Assembly: GCA_002362625.1 (NCBI GenBank)
Contig: DEUP01000042.1
Location: 1-7,761, forward strand
Source of the DNA: Clostridiales bacterium UBA3259
GTDB lineage: Bacteria > Bacillota_A > Clostridia > Oscillospirales > Oscillospiraceae
Direction: 5' to 3'
DNA length: 7,761 bases
A program made the translations under genes and the position numbers. The stretch's first letter is position 1. Each line of letters opens with the position of its first letter. The notes under the pieces were generated by a model. The model did not search any database and had not been told where the DNA came from. It saw only the letters and a list, made by a program, of their open reading frames with translations. Of this stretch, positions 7,201 through 7,761 are shown one piece after another.

Positions 7201-7437
7201 ATTCCCCAGGTCGCTGCCAGTATCCGGGGTGTTCGTATTCCCCAGGTCGCTGCCCGAAGGGGATTTCCCATCATTCTGATTCGTGTCCTCCTCAATAGTA
7301 GAGGCATTCCCGTTTTGTTCCACGCCGGTTTCTCCATCCTCTCCTGTGGCAAAAGCCATGGTCGGTATGGCAGAAAACAGCATAACAAAGCAAAGAATCA
7401 AAGCGATTGCCTTTGTATGGGCGCCCTTGTATCTCAT
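1204..7437 (-). CDS. Giant multidomain cell-surface adhesin / pilin-like protein (fibro-slime, SpaA and FctA-like domains)
   Basis: This 2077-residue secreted protein is predicted to be covalently attached to the cell wall. In order it has: a signal peptide (1-30, ending near MAFA), six 12-residue GSDLGNT(N/S)TPDT repeats plus a degenerate one (62-145), and four Ig-like modules, each starting with a W-x-W signature (160-636). Next come a fibro-slime/PA14-like region (650-1105, core GDDDVWVFIDD at 986-996), a SpaA/Cna-B domain (1106-1222), an unassigned segment (1223-1446), and a second SpaA domain with a long insertion (1447-1700). Three FctA-like isopeptide domains follow (1703-1815, 1823-1923, 1933-2031), then GPRTG (2038-2042), a membrane helix (about 2047-2067) and a basic tail. 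Lys/Glu/Asn positions for self-made isopeptide bonds are present in most domains. The ATG at 7437 has AGGAGG 10 nt upstream and overlaps the stop of the preceding gene. The role is probably adhesion or matrix binding; the ligand is unknown and no sortase gene is in the window. Confidence 0.93.
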   Translation of the reverse strand: MRYKGAHTKAIALILCFVMLFSAIPTMAFATGEDGETGVEQNGNASTIEEDTNQNDGKSPSGSDLGNTNTPDTGSDLGNTNTPDTGSDLGNTSTPDTGSDLGNTNTPDTGSDLGNTSTPDTGSDLGNTNTPDTGSDSNNTDTPAPDNPVVPDQPQESETVSVTGWSWPEGHGLTEENGQWKLSVTGGEGQTPTVDSLKPLLPTQVLANLSDGREETLPLSWMLSDLPEGGYRLDAVWEGDYTLNEGIGMPCVMLSLPQPEEPEEPEPVSITGWCWKNGEETLSEYNGEWYMNLPARNLAGMTEQEQNALLEGFAGQLPKKVQAALSNNESVEISLTWPALNLTNVSDGEIRRFDAVLEGGYPLGEDVPSPCVFFTFGEQDSIREWAWHLTLPGPKEDWTEDKLTAELPRELRVPGQDGGEITVVLKWGRSALQKEGETRFDAAVDREKSPENTPDQTLLPSVFFTFTEPEVKCITDWEWVEREGFEDLLTELDGHWFLSLNTMDQLLSGSQTMSVDDMGEPDPGQSEEEAWEENLRELKAVLTEMLPAGIHGTLEDGEEADVSIEWDFSGLEEDPVVISGSEDLQKLGMAELPQEADSDTQAGGEAQWTLYPLTASVEQGYQLAEEAPELKVWLDVGGVQTMATYPGKRRDLTADDKLADHVVRGITPAGTTVNLFDYDPGIMDSKGSDVLPDGAKFEKYSSGINSDALLLFGGSAMREAGFWNQGSGAGRPWGKDHTNMKGIVKSTLVDGYPYINLEHARDELEGATGTESDDRDNGILMDVANLNHAEYENAGVNQARGLSEKLLNSRGLYVSPDGTFSGSCARASLSYLFNPGVSARGKTPHTDVKNLFQVDTNGYYYYDARKNFAEYNSSNNSFTLYDGPAVWRTDAGWNETTQKFDGDMSLGNFFPFDSASKVFDSIQTADKNGNSTNILSSSESITNVHNAVLADHYMGMTMEVKFSQPEDGKLNMGSAGKQPMIFQFSGDDDVWVFIDDVLVLDLGGVHSELYGTINFDTGEIITGQSWRTGGLPDNPGFVENDERSSLYEKFVAALGQTEADARGWATSSNGATIFRTGTEHTLKLFYLERGNYDSSLQMRFNLQPPLYHSIKKVDQNGDPLPGVTFELYAADPKNGDSPYAADYTEAGGPLARLTTETDGKSDFKRTDGSPFSFTDRYHANGTLYYILKETRTAGGYRSLPNNIVLRYDPDASMLVVANRYETGAYASFFSNINETGNLTYGQFDEGTGNIASSNTPLEQISKKNGIIVAVPMLFESSSQKWNCLYGSNTEGYGAVVPAARTAEEWRRAVLKAALYQASDERWPEWRLTYNQNTGRLEGLLEDLPGRSDRYALNNVNGDMKMVYGVIEPRALGKLGITGSTSAELYDALERYVSQKVASSASAEAAINGIVDQLTISGDIGDRDFSFLNTDQFQREFRSSIYIPNERRELRVQKVDEDGRGINGVEFTLTHVGDGTAVTGTTATVNGRDGMLIFRPDQPAADGYAQVTWGNIGDQYILKETSVPTGYEKNDTEIPVVVGIYSVYADAGSKDDGVTVMAGVGKLMQTMTKYAADDMVNITLRDITAIAQTQESGKFDLYGWQDDRLAGTQVPRSMNLHYGLNAVVDYGLHDEDGGKNIYPFFTTDEGFLRTRVEQNTDALESNLYEGSNNTANWDNLRGRHLTSLFSLQNTVVVTNKKTVTENNGRLRISKVVTGENLTNEDYTRGFTFTVSLKKADGSPLEGAYYYYGEQRAGYISDGGTLFLRHHEALTVQGLPDGTKWQVSEAPKSGWTVSPMSGVIAGEIKGLETVSASFTNYKGDIPRGSLTVTKTVAGSAGDQAREFHFTVTLDDKSLSGTYGEMTFASGKAEFTLKHGQSKRASNLPVDTAYTVVEAEANQDGYTTTSTGETGKITTAGKTAAFTNTKNSITIPKTGKLTVTKTVTGLNADKNKAFTFVVTLSDKSVNGKYGEMTFVDGRAEFTLKHGERKTAEGLPAGVEYTVKEGDNEGYTVRKTGDTGEIREDKTAYARFTNRKTNRDSGPRTGDETRLGLWVGLTALCFLGAVAALVISKRKKGRYSK
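1207..1326 (-). other. C-terminal cell-wall sorting signal (GPRTG variant)
   Basis: Residues 2038-2077 carry GPRTG followed by DE, a hydrophobic helix of about 21 residues and the positive tail SKRKKGRYSK. This is the sortase-substrate layout, but the usual first Leu of LPXTG is Gly (codon GGA). Clostridial sorting signals often end in TGD or TGE, as here. The sortase that would recognise it is not in the window. Confidence 0.8.
1345..1971 (-). repeat. Tandem pair of FctA-like isopeptide domains (domains 2 and 3)
   Basis: Residues 1823-1923 and 1933-2031 are recognisably the same domain. Both start LTVTKTV, share YGEMTF and then AEFTLKHG in the middle, and end in FTN. The DNA is also similar: compare 1488-1512 with 1828-1852, both containing TGCTTCAGGGTGAACTCCGCC. 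Candidate isopeptide residues are K1828/E1891/N1921 and K1938/E2001/N2030. The likeness at both levels points to a tandem duplication. Confidence 0.8.
1642..1656 (-). other. Internal sorting-like motif IPKTG
   Basis: Residues 1928-1932 read IPKTG (codons ATA CCA AAA ACC GGC) in the linker between the last two FctA-like domains. It follows FTNTKNSIT, the usual end of such a domain before an anchor, but no hydrophobic helix comes after it; the next domain starts at once with KLTVTKTV. Confidence 0.6.
1993..2331 (-). other. FctA-like isopeptide domain 1
   Basis: Residues 1703-1815 start GRLRISKVVTG and end SFTNYK. They follow the same plan as the two later copies but are more diverged and longer, with a YYYYGEQ strand in the middle. 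Candidate isopeptide residues are K1709, E1783 and N1814. Such domains form stiff, protease-resistant stalks in Gram-positive pilins. Confidence 0.7.
2338..3099 (-). other. SpaA/Cna-B-like domain 2 with long insertion
   Basis: Residues 1447-1538 have the SpaA pattern: LRVQKVDEDG at the start (K1453), GVEFTLTH, and QYILKETSVPTGYE (E1519). The closing Asn strand is not found at the expected distance. A VVVTNKK strand with N1694 appears about 150 residues later. The stretch 1540-1690 is therefore probably an insertion within the domain, with VVVTN as the closing strand; this pairing is inferred. Confidence 0.6.
3100..3771 (-). other. Unassigned segment between the two SpaA domains
   Basis: Residues 1223-1446 match no domain I can name. 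Visible features are an aromatic start (YASFFSNI), a beta-rich stretch (IIVAVPMLFES), a Trp-rich middle (WRRAVLKAALYQ, RWPEWRLTY) and an Ala/Ser-rich helix around 1382-1412. It contains one cysteine (C1283). It may be a separate ligand-binding head. Confidence 0.4.
3772..4122 (-). other. SpaA/Cna-B-like domain 1
   Basis: Residues 1106-1222 contain YHSIKKVDQNGDPLPGVTFEL, then YILKETRTAGGY and VVANRYE. The expected isopeptide triad is K1111 or K1112, E1189 and N1218. It directly follows the fibro-slime region with no linker. Confidence 0.8.
4123..5490 (-). other. Fibro-slime / PA14-like region
   Basis: Residues 650-1105 carry the fibro-slime signature SGDDDVWVFIDDVLVLDLGG (985-1004), then HSELYGTINFDTGEI and the closing FYLERGNYDSS (1085-1095). 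The part before it (FGGSAMREAGFWN, GYPYINL, LFQVDTNGYYYYDARKNFAEYN) resembles the N-terminal half of large clostridial surface proteins of this kind. PA14-type folds often bind carbohydrate; binding here is inferred. The Asp-rich loop is a likely calcium or ligand site. Confidence 0.8.
5530..6960 (-). repeat. Four tandem Ig-like modules
   Basis: Residues 160-636 hold four diverged copies, starting at W165-x-W, W273-x-W, W385-x-W and W477-x-W. Each then has LP....(8-12)..DG/NN....W, resembling bacterial Ig-like (Big_4-type) modules. Each closes with a beta strand such as PCVMLSL, PCVFFTF, PSVFFTF or LKVWLDV. Copy 3 lacks the NGxW element found in copies 1, 2 and (as DGHW) 4. Copy 4 is longer because of an acidic insertion around 515-535. 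Confidence 0.65.
7003..7254 (-). repeat. 36-bp tandem repeats encoding GSDLGNT(N/S)TPDT
   Basis: Six 36-bp units (7039-7254) encode GSDLGNT(N/S)TPDT and a seventh, degenerate unit (7003-7038) encodes GSDSNNTDTPAP. The variable position runs N, N, S, N, S, N. Units are nearly identical in DNA. The Thr/Pro/Asp-rich stalk follows the signal peptide; copy number can change without breaking the frame. Confidence 0.95.
7348..7437 (-). other. Sec signal peptide of the adhesin
   Basis: Residues 1-30 have a basic start (MRYKGAHTK), a hydrophobic core (AIALILCFVMLFSAI) and an AFA-T type cleavage site near residue 30. The mature protein then begins with an acidic, low-complexity stretch. Confidence 0.85.
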
Positions 7438-7679
7438 GACCGTTTATCCTCCTGTTCCCCTGAAAGATTTTTCAGATAGTCCGCTGCCGCCTCCACGTCC
7501 AGGAAGGCCAGAGCCTTATCGGCGATGTATGACGCGGCGTCGTTCCATTCCTTTAAGCTGTATTTCTGAATGTCCAGATTGTTAAGCGCGTTTTTTACGG
7601 AATAAAGCCTTGTGCAGCCCCTCAGATCGGAAATGTACGCGCTGTCCGTCTGAACGCGCAAATATTCCAAAAGTTCCAT
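7434..7679 (-). CDS. Small protein of unknown function, translationally coupled to the adhesin
   Basis: This 81-residue protein is not one I can assign to a family. It is predicted to be soluble and helical: MELLEYLRVQTDSAYISDLR at the start, a middle segment KYSLKEWNDAASYI, and a third helix VEAAADYLKNL before a charged tail. It has no signal peptide or membrane segment and one cysteine (C22). The ATG at 7679 has AGGAGG 10 nt upstream, the same site and spacing as the adhesin gene. Its TGA stop overlaps the adhesin ATG as ATGA, so translation of the two is probably coupled. A helper role for adhesin production or regulation is possible but only inferred from position. The coding call is supported by the ribosome binding site and overlap. 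Confidence 0.78.
   Translation of the reverse strand: MELLEYLRVQTDSAYISDLRGCTRLYSVKNALNNLDIQKYSLKEWNDAASYIADKALAFLDVEAAADYLKNLSGEQEDKRS
7448..7453 (-). promoter_or_regulatory. Ribosome binding site of the adhesin gene
   Basis: AGGAGG on the minus strand, 10 nt before the ATG at 7437. It lies inside the coding sequence of the 81-residue gene and fixes the adhesin start. Confidence 0.85.
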
Positions 7680-7689
7680 GGTTTCGGTT

Positions 7690-7695
7690 CCTCCT
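7690..7695 (-). promoter_or_regulatory. Ribosome binding site of the 81-residue gene
   Basis: AGGAGG on the minus strand, 10 nt before the ATG at 7679. It supports this small frame as a real gene and its start. Confidence 0.8.
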
Positions 7696-7700
7696 GTCCT

Positions 7701-7760
7701 TCAGACCGCTGCCGTGCCGACGGGTCCCGCGGACTTTGGCACGCCTGAAAAATCAGACTT
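7701..7760 (-). CDS. Possible C-terminal tail of an upstream gene, cut by the window edge
   Basis: A minus-strand frame is open from the window edge to TGA at 7703-7701 and reads KSDFSGVPKSAGPVGTAAV. It stops 21 nt before the start of the 81-residue gene, a typical operon spacing. Only 19 residues are visible, so chance is not excluded and no function can be given. Confidence 0.3.
   Translation of the reverse strand, partial: KSDFSGVPKSAGPVGTAAV
7714..7742. other. Nested hairpin upstream of the small gene
   Basis: GTGCC (7714-7718) pairs with GGCAC (7738-7742) and GTCC (7724-7727) with GGAC (7731-7734) inside it. No T-run follows on the minus strand. It could be a leader structure or chance pairing in GC-rich DNA. 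Confidence 0.25.
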
Positions 7761-7761
7761 T

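Noticed and set aside
6925..7479. Plus-strand and other-frame open frames with regular repeats across 6918-7479
   Set aside because: Their repeats simply mirror the 36-bp units of the adhesin gene, whose unit length keeps every frame open.
1..7761. CRISPR array, tRNA, rRNA, transposase or integrase
   Set aside because: No direct-repeat/spacer pattern outside the in-gene 36-bp units, no tRNA-like fold and no recombinase or transposase motif were seen on either strand.

Overview
The window looks like chromosomal DNA from a Gram-positive anaerobe of the class Clostridia, probably a gut Lachnospiraceae or Oscillospiraceae relative. The basis is strong AGGAGG ribosome binding sites, a very large surface protein with a signal peptide, SpaA/FctA-type isopeptide domains, a fibro-slime domain and a sortase-type C-terminus, and a SLOG protein of a kind common in that class. 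The species cannot be named from the sequence.

Left part (1-908) is AT-richer and holds a divergent pair. On the minus strand (78-545) is a SLOG-fold protein that opens with CTFFGHKDCP. On the plus strand (669-908) is a 79-residue XRE-family HTH repressor. Their shared intergenic region carries two near-identical 20-bp quasi-palindromes, TAGTNCA-N6-TGNACTA, at 547-566 and 592-611, in inverted relation. Their position around the start and promoter elements suggests they are operators for the HTH protein.

Middle (909-1203) is a convergent intergenic stretch with no gene. It holds a rho-independent terminator for the HTH gene, one for the opposing operon, and two further perfect or near-perfect hairpins.

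Right part (1204-7761) is GC-richer and is a minus-strand operon. From upstream to downstream it contains the tail of a possible open reading frame cut by the window edge (7701-7760), an 81-residue protein of unknown function (7434-7679), and a 2077-residue cell-surface adhesin/pilin-like protein (1204-7437). The start of the large gene overlaps the stop of the 81-residue gene as ATGA. The adhesin has, in order: signal peptide, 12-residue repeat stalk, four Ig-like modules, a fibro-slime/PA14-like region, a SpaA/Cna-B domain, an uncharacterised segment, a second SpaA domain with a long insertion, three FctA-like isopeptide domains, and a sorting signal GPRTG with membrane anchor. An extra IPKTG pentapeptide sits between the last two domains.

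Nothing in the window proves a new system. The best candidates for follow-up are the SLOG/HTH pair with its paired operators, the small protein translationally coupled to the adhesin, and the internal sorting-like motif.
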